7,310 bases of DNA. It comes from Elusimicrobiota bacterium. Lineage in GTDB: Bacteria; Elusimicrobiota; Elusimicrobia; UBA1565; UBA9628. The position numbers and the translations under genes are program-made. The DNA lies in assembly GCA_028865585.1 (NCBI GenBank), contig JAGWJU010000057.1, positions 1-7,310 on the forward strand, given 5' to 3'. Below, piece by piece: positions 1 through 6,187 of this stretch (its first letter is position 1; each line of letters starts with the position of its first letter). The notes beneath the pieces are model-generated. The model was not told where the DNA came from. It ran no database searches and was given only the letters and a program-made list of their open reading frames with translations.

Positions 1-215
1 AGAAGGTGGATGAGAAGATCCGGGAAATCGCCGAGCAGAACGAGAAGATCGCGGACAGCTCGAAGCTCGCCGTCCTGACCGCCCTGGCCTACGCCGCCGA
101 GCTCGCCCGGGAGAAAGAAGCGCGCGAGACCGAACGCCTCTTCTTCGAGAGAAAGGTGGAGGAACTCTCCCAAACGCTGGAATCCGCGCTCGCGGCCGCC
201 GGCGCCGCTCCCTGA
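1..215 (+). CDS. zapA: ZapA-like cell division protein, C-terminal part (5' end cut by window edge)
   Basis: About 70 codons of a small helical protein are visible. The frame stays open to the left edge (AAG at 3-5), and the first GTG (6-8) sits inside what looks like the conserved ZapA segment VDEKIREIAE, so the true start is almost certainly upstream and the gene is partial. Next comes SKLAVLTALAYAAEL, which resembles the ZapA-family core (LAVLAALNIADEL type), then a charged heptad-like helix (EKEARETERLFFERKVEELSQ) expected to form the coiled coil used for dimer and tetramer assembly. ZapA binds FtsZ in the cytoplasm and promotes Z-ring bundling. The TGA stop shares a base with the ATG of rarA (TGATG), which suggests translational coupling. 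The family call rests on motif memory over a partial protein. An unrelated coiled-coil protein is the main alternative. Confidence 0.68.
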   Translation, partial: KVDEKIREIAEQNEKIADSSKLAVLTALAYAAELAREKEARETERLFFERKVEELSQTLESALAAAGAAP

Positions 216-1555
216 TGCCGCGAGATTCCCTGCAGGGCGAGCTCTTCCGCGGCGGCCAGGGCTTGGATTCGCGGCCGTTGGCCGCGCGCATGGCGCCGCA
301 GAGCCTCGACGACTTTTGTGGCCAGGAGAAAATTTTAGGCCCGGGGCGCATGCTGCGCCGCCTCATCGAATCCAAGAAGTTCTCATCCGCCATCTTCTTC
401 GGCCCGCCCGGCTGCGGCAAGACCGGATTGGCCGCCATCGTCTCCCGCTCCATCGACGCCAAAGTGGAGGCCATCAACGCGGTGGCTGCCGGCGTCGCGG
501 ACATCAAGAAGGCGCTGGAGGCCGCGCGCTACGATTTGAGCCTGGGCAAGCGGACGCTGCTGGTCGTCGACGAAATCCACCATTTCAACCGCAGCCAGCA
601 GGACGCCCTTTTGCCCGCCGTCGAGCGCGGCGAAGTGATGATGATTGGGCTCACCACCGAGAACCCCTCGTTCTCGGTCAACGCCGCGCTGCTCTCCCGC
701 GTGACCGCCTTCGAGTTCGAGCCCCTTTCGGAGAACGATCTCAAGCGCCTCATGGAGCGCGCGCTCAAAGACGAGACGCGCGGCTTAGGCGCCTTGAAGG
801 CCGAGCTTTCTCCGGAGGCGGCCGGACACCTGCTCCGATTCTCCGGCGGCGACGCGCGCAGGCTCCTAAACGCCTTGGAGTTGGCCGTCCTCTCCACTGC
901 CCCCGTAGACGGCCGCCGGCGCGTGAGCCTCGAAGTCGCGGAGGAATCCATCCAGCGCCGGCAAATCCGCTACGACAAGAAGTCCGACGACCACTACGAC
1001 CACATCTCGGCTTTCATCAAATCCATGCGCGGCTCGGATCCCGACGCCGCGCTCTACTGGATGGCAAAAATGCTGGCCGCGGGCGAGGACCCGCGCTTCA
1101 TTGCCCGGCGGATCCTCATTTGCGCGGCGGAAGACGTGGGCCTGGCCGATTTCCGGGCGCTCCTCATCGCGGACGCCGTCTTCAGGGCGGTCGAGTCCCT
1201 GGGCATGCCCGAAGCGCGCATTCCCTTGGCCGAGGCCGCCGTCTACGTCGCCGCGGCGCCCAAATCCAACTCGGCCTACTTGGCCGTCGACGCGGCGCTC
1301 TCCGAGGTCAAAACGGGCCCGCGCCGTGAAGTGCCCCTGCATCTCAGGGACGCGAACCTTGACGCCGCGAGCTGCGGCCACGGCGCCGGCTACAAATACG
1401 CCCACGATTTCCCGGACCATTACGTGAAACAAGACTACATGCCCGATCCCGTGCGCTTCTACGAGCCCGGGAACCTCGGCGGCGAGGCGGAAATCAAGAA
1501 GCGCCTGGACGCCCTGCGCACGCGTTCCGAAAATGGCGGCGATGGCCAAGACTAG
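215..1555 (+). CDS. rarA: Replication-associated recombination protein A (RarA/MgsA), AAA+ ATPase
   Basis: This 446-residue protein matches the RarA/MgsA (yeast Mgs1, human WRNIP1) family over its full length. RarA is a tetrameric DNA-dependent AAA+ ATPase, related to clamp-loader subunits, that acts at stalled replication forks and on single-strand ends. Visible features are a PLAARM...L..F.GQ entry segment (residues 21-37), Walker A GPPGCGKT (63-70), Walker B LLVVDE (115-120) followed by IHHFNRSQQDALLP, sensor 1 TTENPSF (147-153), the arginine finger in LLSR (159-162), and sensor 2 GGDARR (211-216). The C-terminal MgsA domain follows, with YDHISAFIKSMRGSDPDAAL, the AEDVGLAD segment, and APKSN, which matches E. 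coli RarA closely. A Q-x-x-L-F peptide (QGELF, residues 7-11) at the N-terminus resembles a sliding-clamp binding motif. The ATG overlaps the upstream stop and has no clear Shine-Dalgarno, so coupling is likely. The 3' end overlaps xseA by 23 bases. Confidence 0.96.
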   Translation: MPRDSLQGELFRGGQGLDSRPLAARMAPQSLDDFCGQEKILGPGRMLRRLIESKKFSSAIFFGPPGCGKTGLAAIVSRSIDAKVEAINAVAAGVADIKKALEAARYDLSLGKRTLLVVDEIHHFNRSQQDALLPAVERGEVMMIGLTTENPSFSVNAALLSRVTAFEFEPLSENDLKRLMERALKDETRGLGALKAELSPEAAGHLLRFSGGDARRLLNALELAVLSTAPVDGRRRVSLEVAEESIQRRQIRYDKKSDDHYDHISAFIKSMRGSDPDAALYWMAKMLAAGEDPRFIARRILICAAEDVGLADFRALLIADAVFRAVESLGMPEARIPLAEAAVYVAAAPKSNSAYLAVDAALSEVKTGPRREVPLHLRDANLDAASCGHGAGYKYAHDFPDHYVKQDYMPDPVRFYEPGNLGGEAEIKKRLDALRTRSENGGDGQD

Positions 1556-2774
1556 CGCCGCGGCTTCGCCCGACGCCAGAATCTACACCGTTTCCGAGGT
1601 CAACGAGTTCGTCCACGATCTTCTGGAAAACAGCCTCCCGACCGTTTGGATGGAGGGTGAAATCTCCAATTGCCGGCTCTATCCCTCCGGCCACACCTAT
1701 CTGACGCTCAAGGACGAAGAGTCCCAAATCCGCGCGGTCCTCTTCAAGGGCGCGGCCGTCGGCCTTAAGTTCAGACCCGAGGACGGGCTCAAGGTCCTGG
1801 TCCGGGGACGGGTTTCATCCTACGCCAAGCGCGGAGATTTGCAGTTCGTCATCGCCGCGATGGAGCCTCGGGAAAAAGGCGCGCTGCAGCTCGCCTTCGA
1901 GCAGTTGAAGGCCCGCCTGGCCGCCGAGGGGCTTTTCGACGAGTCGCGCAAGAAGCCCCTGCCCGAGTTTCCCCTGAACGTGGGCGTGGCGACCTCGGGC
2001 CAGGGCGCCGCGGTGCACGATATCATTTCGGTGCTGGGACGCCGCTGGCCTTTGGCCCGCGTTCTGGTCTACCCGGTCAAGGTCCAGGGAGATGGCGCCG
2101 CAGAGGAAATCGCGGCGGCCGTGCGCGACTTCAACCGATTTTTTCCGGAGACGGAGGTTCTCCTGGTCGGACGCGGCGGGGGCTCGATGGAAGATTTATG
2201 GGCCTTCAACGAGGAAATCGTGGCTCGGGCCATCGCGGATTCGGAAATTCCCGTCGTTTCCTGCGTTGGGCATGAGACGGACTTCACCATCGCGGACTTC
2301 GTCGCCGACCGGCGCGCGCCCACTCCCTCGGCCGCGGCCGAGTTGGCGGTCCCCGACTGGCGCGCCGTGCTCGGGCAAGTCGAATCTTTGGAGCAGGAAT
2401 TGGCCGCCAGCCTAAAAGAAAAGATGCAAGTTCTGTCCGAAAGACTTTCTCGCGCGGCAGCGCACCCGCTTCTTCAGAGTCCCGAAAGAATTTACGAAGA
2501 GCTGGCCCGGCTCCTGGACGAGTTGTGGATGCGGCTCGAGGACGGCATGACGCAGACGCTCCTGAACGCCAAGCGCGCGCTTTCTCTTAACGCCGCGAAG
2601 CTCGAGGCCTACGGCCCGCTCAAAGTGCTCTCGCGCGGCTACGCCATCGCGGAAAAATTTCCCGGCCATGAAATCCTGCACCGGGCCGGGCAGGTGCGCC
2701 CCGGAGACCGGCTGCGCCTGCGCCTGGCCGAGGGCCAGATTGAATGCGAGGTATCCCATGACGAAAACCACTAA
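1533..2774 (+). CDS. xseA: Exodeoxyribonuclease VII large subunit (XseA)
   Basis: This is the 413-residue catalytic subunit of exonuclease VII, which with several XseB copies degrades single-stranded DNA from both ends to oligonucleotides in mismatch repair and damage processing. The N-terminal OB-fold runs from about residue 17 (YTVSEVN) to 112 and contains EGEISNC and SGHTYLTLKDE. The nuclease domain holds VATSGQGAAVHDI (152-164), the VQG segment (184-186), VGRGGGSMEDLWAFNEE (212-228), VGHETDFTIADFVADRRAPTPS (245-266) and AAAEL. D163, R214, H247 and D250 fall where the proposed E. coli active-site residues D155, R205, H238 and D241 lie. A long helical segment (about 280-365) precedes the C-terminal LSRGYAI block and a short beta tail. 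Start: ATG 1533 lies inside the end of rarA. A second in-frame ATG at 1542 is equally possible, and neither has a strong Shine-Dalgarno. The 3' end overlaps xseB by 17 bases. Confidence 0.97.
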   Translation: MAAMAKTSAAASPDARIYTVSEVNEFVHDLLENSLPTVWMEGEISNCRLYPSGHTYLTLKDEESQIRAVLFKGAAVGLKFRPEDGLKVLVRGRVSSYAKRGDLQFVIAAMEPREKGALQLAFEQLKARLAAEGLFDESRKKPLPEFPLNVGVATSGQGAAVHDIISVLGRRWPLARVLVYPVKVQGDGAAEEIAAAVRDFNRFFPETEVLLVGRGGGSMEDLWAFNEEIVARAIADSEIPVVSCVGHETDFTIADFVADRRAPTPSAAAELAVPDWRAVLGQVESLEQELAASLKEKMQVLSERLSRAAAHPLLQSPERIYEELARLLDELWMRLEDGMTQTLLNAKRALSLNAAKLEAYGPLKVLSRGYAIAEKFPGHEILHRAGQVRPGDRLRLRLAEGQIECEVSHDENH

Positions 2775-2991
2775 GAAGGACTCCTTCGGGGAGCGCCTCA
2801 AGAAGCTCGAGGATCTGGTCGCCGATCTCGAATCGGGCAAGCGCGGCTTGGAAGAATCCCTGGAGACTTTCGAGAAAGGAGTCGGCTTGGCTAAAGACCT
2901 AAGCCGGCAGTTGGAGGACGCGAAGGCCAAGGTCGAAGTGCTCGTCAAAGATCAGGGGAAGCTGCTCAAGAAGTCCTGGGAGGACTCCTAA
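2758..2991 (+). CDS. xseB: Exodeoxyribonuclease VII small subunit (XseB)
   Basis: This 77-residue helical-hairpin protein is the accessory subunit that packs along the long helices of XseA and is needed for stable exonuclease VII. The family pattern is clear: F10, L14, LE (17-18), V21, LE (24-25), G27, SL (34-35), FE (38-39), G41, L44, L52, A55, KV (58-59). Length is typical of the family (about 60-90 residues). I chose ATG 2758 over a longer frame opening at 2668: it is preceded by GAGG (2748-2751) at a 6-base spacing, it gives the normal family length, and the extra N-terminal residues of the longer frame are only the xseA reading in another frame. It overlaps xseA by 17 bases. It is the last gene of the left operon, since a gap of about 200 bases follows. 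Confidence 0.95.
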   Translation: MTKTTKKDSFGERLKKLEDLVADLESGKRGLEESLETFEKGVGLAKDLSRQLEDAKAKVEVLVKDQGKLLKKSWEDS

Positions 2992-3052
2992 ACGCCTTGC
3001 GCAGCGCCCCCCCAGAATCCGGATCATCAGCCTGAACCATTCGGAAATGACC

Positions 3053-3058
3053 TATAAG
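3053..3058 (+). promoter_or_regulatory. Possible -10 element (TATAAG) upstream of the glycosyltransferase gene
   Basis: The gap between xseB and the glycosyltransferase start is about 204 bases. Its most AT-rich part, roughly 3045-3075, contains TATAAG, a 5/6 match to the bacterial -10 hexamer. No good -35 hexamer lies at the standard 16-18 base distance, so this is weak. The same gap holds an 8-base perfect palindrome AACGCGTT (3098-3105). I see no strong hairpin followed by a T run that would mark a terminator for the left operon. Confidence 0.2.
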
Positions 3059-3195
3059 TTTAAGCTTGTTTTCAGCGAGGCAATCCCAACGCCATTTAAC
3101 GCGTTCGTCAGGTTTTTGCCGCCCAGACGGCGCCGCGCCGGCATCATTGAGACTTGGCCTGCTTCAACCGCTCCTCACTGCGCGGCCCTTCCATC

Positions 3196-4332
3196 ATGAG
3201 ACTGGCAATCGCCGCGCGGCGCGTCAAAGGCCTTTCGGGCGCAGTGCGCCTCATCCTCGCCGAGGCCGCGGCGGCGACTGCAGCGGGGTGGGAAGTCGAC
3301 ATCTTTGCCGAGAAGATTGACGCTGCCGCTGTACGGGCTGTCGGTGCGGTTCCACACCCAATGATACGTTGGCCGTGGGGCTCATGGCTGAAACGGCGCT
3401 TCTTCGCAGAATCGGCTTCGCGCATGGTCCGCGGCGCGGACATCGTGCACGGCCATGGAGACATCTTTGATCAGGATATACTGAGCCTTCATAACTGCGT
3501 ACATGCGGCGCATGAAGCTCTGACTGGCCTCCCTCTGCCGAAGTCGGATGCGGGCGGTCGTTTCCACGCTCTTCAACTCTCAGGACGCCATTTCAAAATC
3601 CTCATTACCAACTCGCAACTCATGAAAGACGACGTGATCCGGCGCTTTCAGGTGCCGAAAGAAATGATCGAGGTTGTCTATCCAGGCTTTGACCAGCGCC
3701 GCTTCAGCTCTACCGACCGCGCACGGCTTGGCGCCGGCCTGCGCGCGGAACTCAGGTTATCACCGGAAACTCTCCTGTTCGGGCTCGTAAGCTCAGGCGA
3801 TTTTGAAAAACGCGGACTCCCCTCTTTCCTGCGCGCCTTCGCCTTAATCTCGCGTCAAATTCCAGGCGCGCATGCCTTAATCGTTGGCAAGGAGTCACGG
3901 CCCGGGCGCTACCTGCACCTGGCCTCCCAACTTGGCATCGCGGACCGCGTGTTCTTCCGTCAGCCCCAGGCCGACGTCGAACGATTCTATCACGCGCTCA
4001 ACGTTTACGTGCACGCCGCTCCATGGGAAGAGTTCGGAATGACGGTGCTTGAGGCGCTTGCCTGTGGTGTTCCGGTTATTGCCGGCGCGCGGGCTGGCGC
4101 GACCGAGTTGCTTGCCGGCGAAGCACGCGCTTTCGTTCTTGATGAACTTTTCCCGGATAGCCTGGCGGCTGCAATGGGGCAACTTGCGCGCCAACCGGAT
4201 CTGCGCGCAAGATTAGCGGCACTTGCTCCTACATTTGCCTCCGCCCATACCCTGGAAGCCTACGGCCACGCCGTCGTCGCACTCCACGAACGCCTCACAT
4301 CAAAATCCCGGCCGCCGACACCGCTCCATTGA
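3196..4332 (+). CDS. GT4-family (WaaG-like) glycosyltransferase
   Basis: This 378-residue GT-B fold glycosyltransferase belongs to family GT4. It probably transfers a sugar from a nucleotide donor onto a cell-surface glycan or lipopolysaccharide core at the cytoplasmic face of the inner membrane. The N-terminal strand MRLAIAARRVKGLSGAVR fits the GT4 opening with its glycine-rich loop. HGHGD (85-89) and GRHFKILITNSQLMKDDV (from 130) recall WaaG. The donor domain has SSGDFEKRG (199-207), ALIVGKES, and the EX7E signature with E278 and E286 inside WEEFGMTVLEALACGVPVI. The start at ATG 3196 is chosen because the beta-strand begins there. A TTG at 3154 would add 14 residues with no family resemblance. 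There is no Shine-Dalgarno before either start. Codon choice is more mixed than in rarA or xseA, and the gene is flanked by gaps on both sides, which hints at separate origin. The acceptor cannot be told from sequence. Confidence 0.88.
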   Translation: MRLAIAARRVKGLSGAVRLILAEAAAATAAGWEVDIFAEKIDAAAVRAVGAVPHPMIRWPWGSWLKRRFFAESASRMVRGADIVHGHGDIFDQDILSLHNCVHAAHEALTGLPLPKSDAGGRFHALQLSGRHFKILITNSQLMKDDVIRRFQVPKEMIEVVYPGFDQRRFSSTDRARLGAGLRAELRLSPETLLFGLVSSGDFEKRGLPSFLRAFALISRQIPGAHALIVGKESRPGRYLHLASQLGIADRVFFRQPQADVERFYHALNVYVHAAPWEEFGMTVLEALACGVPVIAGARAGATELLAGEARAFVLDELFPDSLAAAMGQLARQPDLRARLAALAPTFASAHTLEAYGHAVVALHERLTSKSRPPTPLH

Positions 4333-4484
4333 TTCATAGACTTGATGTTCGCCACGCAACTCTTTGTTTTGGGGACGGAAAACCCAACCGAAGGAAAGAC
4401 CATTGGGGTAATCCCCGCGCAGTCATTAAGACAGAAGCCGGAGACGTCCGCGCGGAGGACATGCTCAATGCCGTGCCCATCTAG
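4333..4484 (+). other. Gap after the glycosyltransferase with a possible gene remnant
   Basis: No intact gene is convincing between 4333 and 4547. One frame, different from that of the glycosyltransferase, runs open from inside the end of that gene through to TAG at 4482-4484. It encodes a plausible-looking tail, including KDHWGNPRAVIKTEAGD and ending in EDMLNAVPI. It has no credible start or ribosome-binding site, and I do not recognise the family. It could be the decayed end of a gene displaced by the glycosyltransferase, an alternative C-terminus reached by frameshift, or chance. A second frame beginning near 4342 (68 residues, through 4548) has unlikely composition and is discounted. Confidence 0.2.
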
Positions 4485-4516
4485 GCCTTTAGCCCCCTGC
4501 TTCCTAGGCATAAAGG
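4481..4516 (+). repeat. Imperfect direct repeat of about 12 bases, two copies
   Basis: CTAGGC occurs at 4481-4486 and again at 4504-4509, 23 bases apart. With the following bases the two copies agree at 9 of 12 positions. CCTTTA (4486-4491) and TAAAGG (4511-4516) are also inverted complements, so the stretch could form a loose hairpin. It lies just upstream of the promoter-like element before the unknown secreted protein and could be a tandem regulator site about two helical turns apart. Chance is a realistic alternative. Confidence 0.2.
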
Positions 4517-4519
4517 GAC

Positions 4520-4549
4520 TTGCAAGTCCGGAAAACACCGGAGTATAAT
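4520..4549 (+). promoter_or_regulatory. Sigma-70-like promoter with a palindrome in its spacer
   Basis: TTGCAA (4520-4525, 4/6 match to the -35) is followed after 18 bases by a perfect TATAAT (4544-4549). The spacer contains TCCGG-N6-CCGGA (4527-4542), a 16-base inverted repeat placed where a repressor or MerR-type regulator would bind. The -10 hexamer overlaps the ATG at 4548. If the promoter is real, transcription would begin near 4556 and that ATG would not be in the mRNA. The competing reading is that GGAG (4540-4543), 4 bases before ATG 4548, is a ribosome-binding site and TATAAT is coincidence. Confidence 0.42.
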
Positions 4550-5507
4550 GCGGACAGTCATGCCACAAGCATCGACCGGACTCCGCAGAGCCGCCACAGT
4601 AGCCGTCGCGGTTTTAGGCGCCTCTCTCTCCAACGCCGCCGCATTTCCCAAAGCCGTCAGCCTTGAGGCTGTTTTCTCGGCGCAAAGCTTCGATGGCGCC
4701 GGAACGGCTTTTCTGCGCTTCGCCCCGATGCCCCCGGCCCGCCTCCCGGTCCCGACGGCGGCACTCGTCCAGCAGGCGGCAGCCGCGCAAGAGCCGCCCA
4801 TCGTTCCCGACACCCTGTGGGCCGGCTTGGCTCCGCTCACCCAAGACGAAACGGCTCTCCTATATAAAGCGCTGCCCCAGGCCAACCCCGCCCAGGCTCG
4901 GCGCCTAAGCCTCGCCGCGGCCGTTCTCATGGTGGGCCAGGCCGTCGCGAAACGCTACAACACCCTCGAGCTTTTCACCAACCCGTCCTGGACGGAGAAC
5001 CAGCTTTATTTCGTCGATGGCCCGGACGTGGCCCAAATCATGGCCAAATACGCCGTTGACAGCATGGTCCCAGCAGAAGGAATCGCGCAGGATGGAAAGC
5101 CCTTTCACATGCTGGCTCTCATCATCGGGCAGGGACACTTGATTATGCTCATGGACAGAAGCAATTTCCGCTACACATACGCCGAGGACCACGGCCAATC
5201 CTCCAACGTCGTCATCGTCACCTCCAACGTCGTCCGGTGGACCATCCACGGCCCCGGCGATCTGCAAGTCTCCGGTCTCAAGTGCGCGCATTGGCTGGTG
5301 GATCCGACCATCCTGGAAATCACTCAAATATCGCCCTCTCAAGCGCGCGTGCACACGGACTGGGGAGACAAGGTCATTTCGATTTCCCCCATTATTCTCA
5401 ATGACAAAAAAAACGCAAAAAACCCCGCGAACCAAGCCGCCTCGGAGGGAGTCAAGCCTATTCCTAACGCGAATGTCCCGCTCCTTCCGCCGTCCATCGC
5501 CATCTGA
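4548..5507 (+). CDS. Secreted or periplasmic protein of unknown function
   Basis: I do not recognise the family. The 319-residue protein begins with what looks like a Sec signal peptide: basic residues (R13, R14 from ATG 4548), a hydrophobic core AATVAVAVLGASL, and an A-rich cleavage region ending near A30-A32. A proline/alanine-rich linker (about 55-85) follows, then a mixed region containing TQDETALLYKALPQ, a helix rich in Ala and Leu (about 120-140), and a strand-rich domain with two cysteines or fewer (IIGQGHLIMLMDRS, NVVIVTSNVVRWTIHGPGDLQVSGLKCAHW, ARVHTDWGDKVISISP). The tail is Asn/Pro/Ala-rich. Two starts are possible. ATG 4548 has GGAG four bases upstream, and ATG 4560 would suit a leaderless or nearly leaderless mRNA from the overlapping promoter. 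Both keep the signal peptide. The 3' end overlaps the next gene's frame. Location outside the cytoplasm is inferred, and no enzymatic motif is visible. Confidence 0.8.
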   Translation: MRTVMPQASTGLRRAATVAVAVLGASLSNAAAFPKAVSLEAVFSAQSFDGAGTAFLRFAPMPPARLPVPTAALVQQAAAAQEPPIVPDTLWAGLAPLTQDETALLYKALPQANPAQARRLSLAAAVLMVGQAVAKRYNTLELFTNPSWTENQLYFVDGPDVAQIMAKYAVDSMVPAEGIAQDGKPFHMLALIIGQGHLIMLMDRSNFRYTYAEDHGQSSNVVIVTSNVVRWTIHGPGDLQVSGLKCAHWLVDPTILEITQISPSQARVHTDWGDKVISISPIILNDKKNAKNPANQAASEGVKPIPNANVPLLPPSIAI

Positions 5508-6153
5508 CGGCGCGTCTTCCCGCAAACCCGCAGCGCGAAGCGAAAAAAAGGCGGCCATCCGCGCCGTCTTCTTCGATATAGGGAATGTCCTGCTGCGCTT
5601 CAACTCCAAGGATTTTGTCCGCCATATTTCAAAAGCCACCGGGCGCTCCCCCCTGGCCATCGCCGGATATTTCTGGATTGATCACCTGCCCGACAAGCTC
5701 GAGCGCGGGCTTCTGACGCCCGCGGAATTTTTCAAAATATTCCGCACAAAGCTGGGATACAAGGAAAGCTGGAGCGTCTTCTGCAAGGCATGGTGCGATT
5801 TCACCCCGGAGCCGGAAACGCAAAAAATACTGGAGACCGTGCGCTCGCAGCGCAAAGTCTACCTGCTCTCGAACACCAACGCCCTGCACTACGAGTTCAT
5901 CCGAAGCAATTACGCGTTCCCCAAACGCGTGCACGGCGCCTTGCTCTCCTATCGTCTGGGTCTGCGCAAGCCGGAGCCGGAAATCTACCTCTCGGCCTTG
6001 CGCCGGGCCGGCGTGGAGGCGCATGAAGCCGCGTTCATAGATGACCTAAAGGAAAACGTCGCGGGCGCGCGGAAACTGGGCATCAATGGGGTGCTCTACA
6101 AAAATCCCTCCGATCTGCGCGCGCAATTATCCGGCTTGGGCGTCGCGCTTTGA
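5473..6153 (+). CDS. HAD-superfamily hydrolase (YihX/haloacid dehalogenase-like phosphatase)
   Basis: The 226-residue protein carries all four HAD motifs: I, FFDIGNVLL with nucleophile D35; II, LLSNTN with S133; III, K166 in GLRKPEPEIY; IV, FIDD with D190 and D191. A helical cap follows motif I. The glycine two residues after the nucleophile, where many HAD phosphatases have Asp, is normal for the FDLGNV subgroup that includes YihX. The substrate is probably a small phosphorylated metabolite, but it cannot be named. The start is uncertain. ATG 5401 keeps the frame open but overlaps the previous gene by 107 bases and adds a Lys/Arg/Pro-rich stretch with no domain. ATG 5473, used here, overlaps by 35 bases and still leaves 28 basic, low-complexity residues before the domain. 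Neither has a well-placed ribosome-binding site. GGAGGGA (5444-5450) is 22 bases from ATG 5473. Coupling to the upstream gene is likely. Confidence 0.88.
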   Translation: MSRSFRRPSPSDGASSRKPAARSEKKAAIRAVFFDIGNVLLRFNSKDFVRHISKATGRSPLAIAGYFWIDHLPDKLERGLLTPAEFFKIFRTKLGYKESWSVFCKAWCDFTPEPETQKILETVRSQRKVYLLSNTNALHYEFIRSNYAFPKRVHGALLSYRLGLRKPEPEIYLSALRRAGVEAHEAAFIDDLKENVAGARKLGINGVLYKNPSDLRAQLSGLGVAL

Positions 6154-6187
6154 CCCCTGCAATCCTCGGTGGCCGTCCGCGGAAGGC

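Noticed and set aside
316..1329. 337-residue + strand frame overlapping rarA
   Set aside because: The translation is Arg/Gly/Ala-rich with no domain and is an out-of-frame reading of rarA.
866..1549. 227-residue open frame on the - strand inside rarA
   Set aside because: It lies wholly within the unmistakable RarA coding region. Its low-complexity Gly/Val/Arg composition is typical of an antisense shadow in GC-rich DNA.
3066..3320. 84-residue + strand frame in the xseB-glycosyltransferase gap
   Set aside because: Arg/Ser/Pro-rich composition, no ribosome-binding site, and its end runs into the glycosyltransferase in another frame.
4260..4568. 102-residue - strand frame over the gap after the glycosyltransferase
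   Set aside because: It overlaps the 3' end of the glycosyltransferase and the promoter region. No motif or start signal was seen.
4584..4620. Twin-arginine (Tat) signal in the secreted protein
   Set aside because: RR is present, but the flanking residues (GLRRAAT) lack the Ser/Thr and Phe-Leu-Lys pattern, so an ordinary Sec signal peptide fits better.
5544..5550. A_AAA_AAG heptamer in the HAD frame, a classic -1 frameshift site
   Set aside because: A -1 shift here would leave the HAD frame before the catalytic domain. I see no following structure or useful product, and poly-Lys codons explain it.
4905..5660. 251-residue open frame on the - strand across the secreted protein and HAD genes
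   Set aside because: No recognisable motif, and it is antisense to two better-supported genes including the HAD motif I region. Long antisense frames are expected at this GC content.
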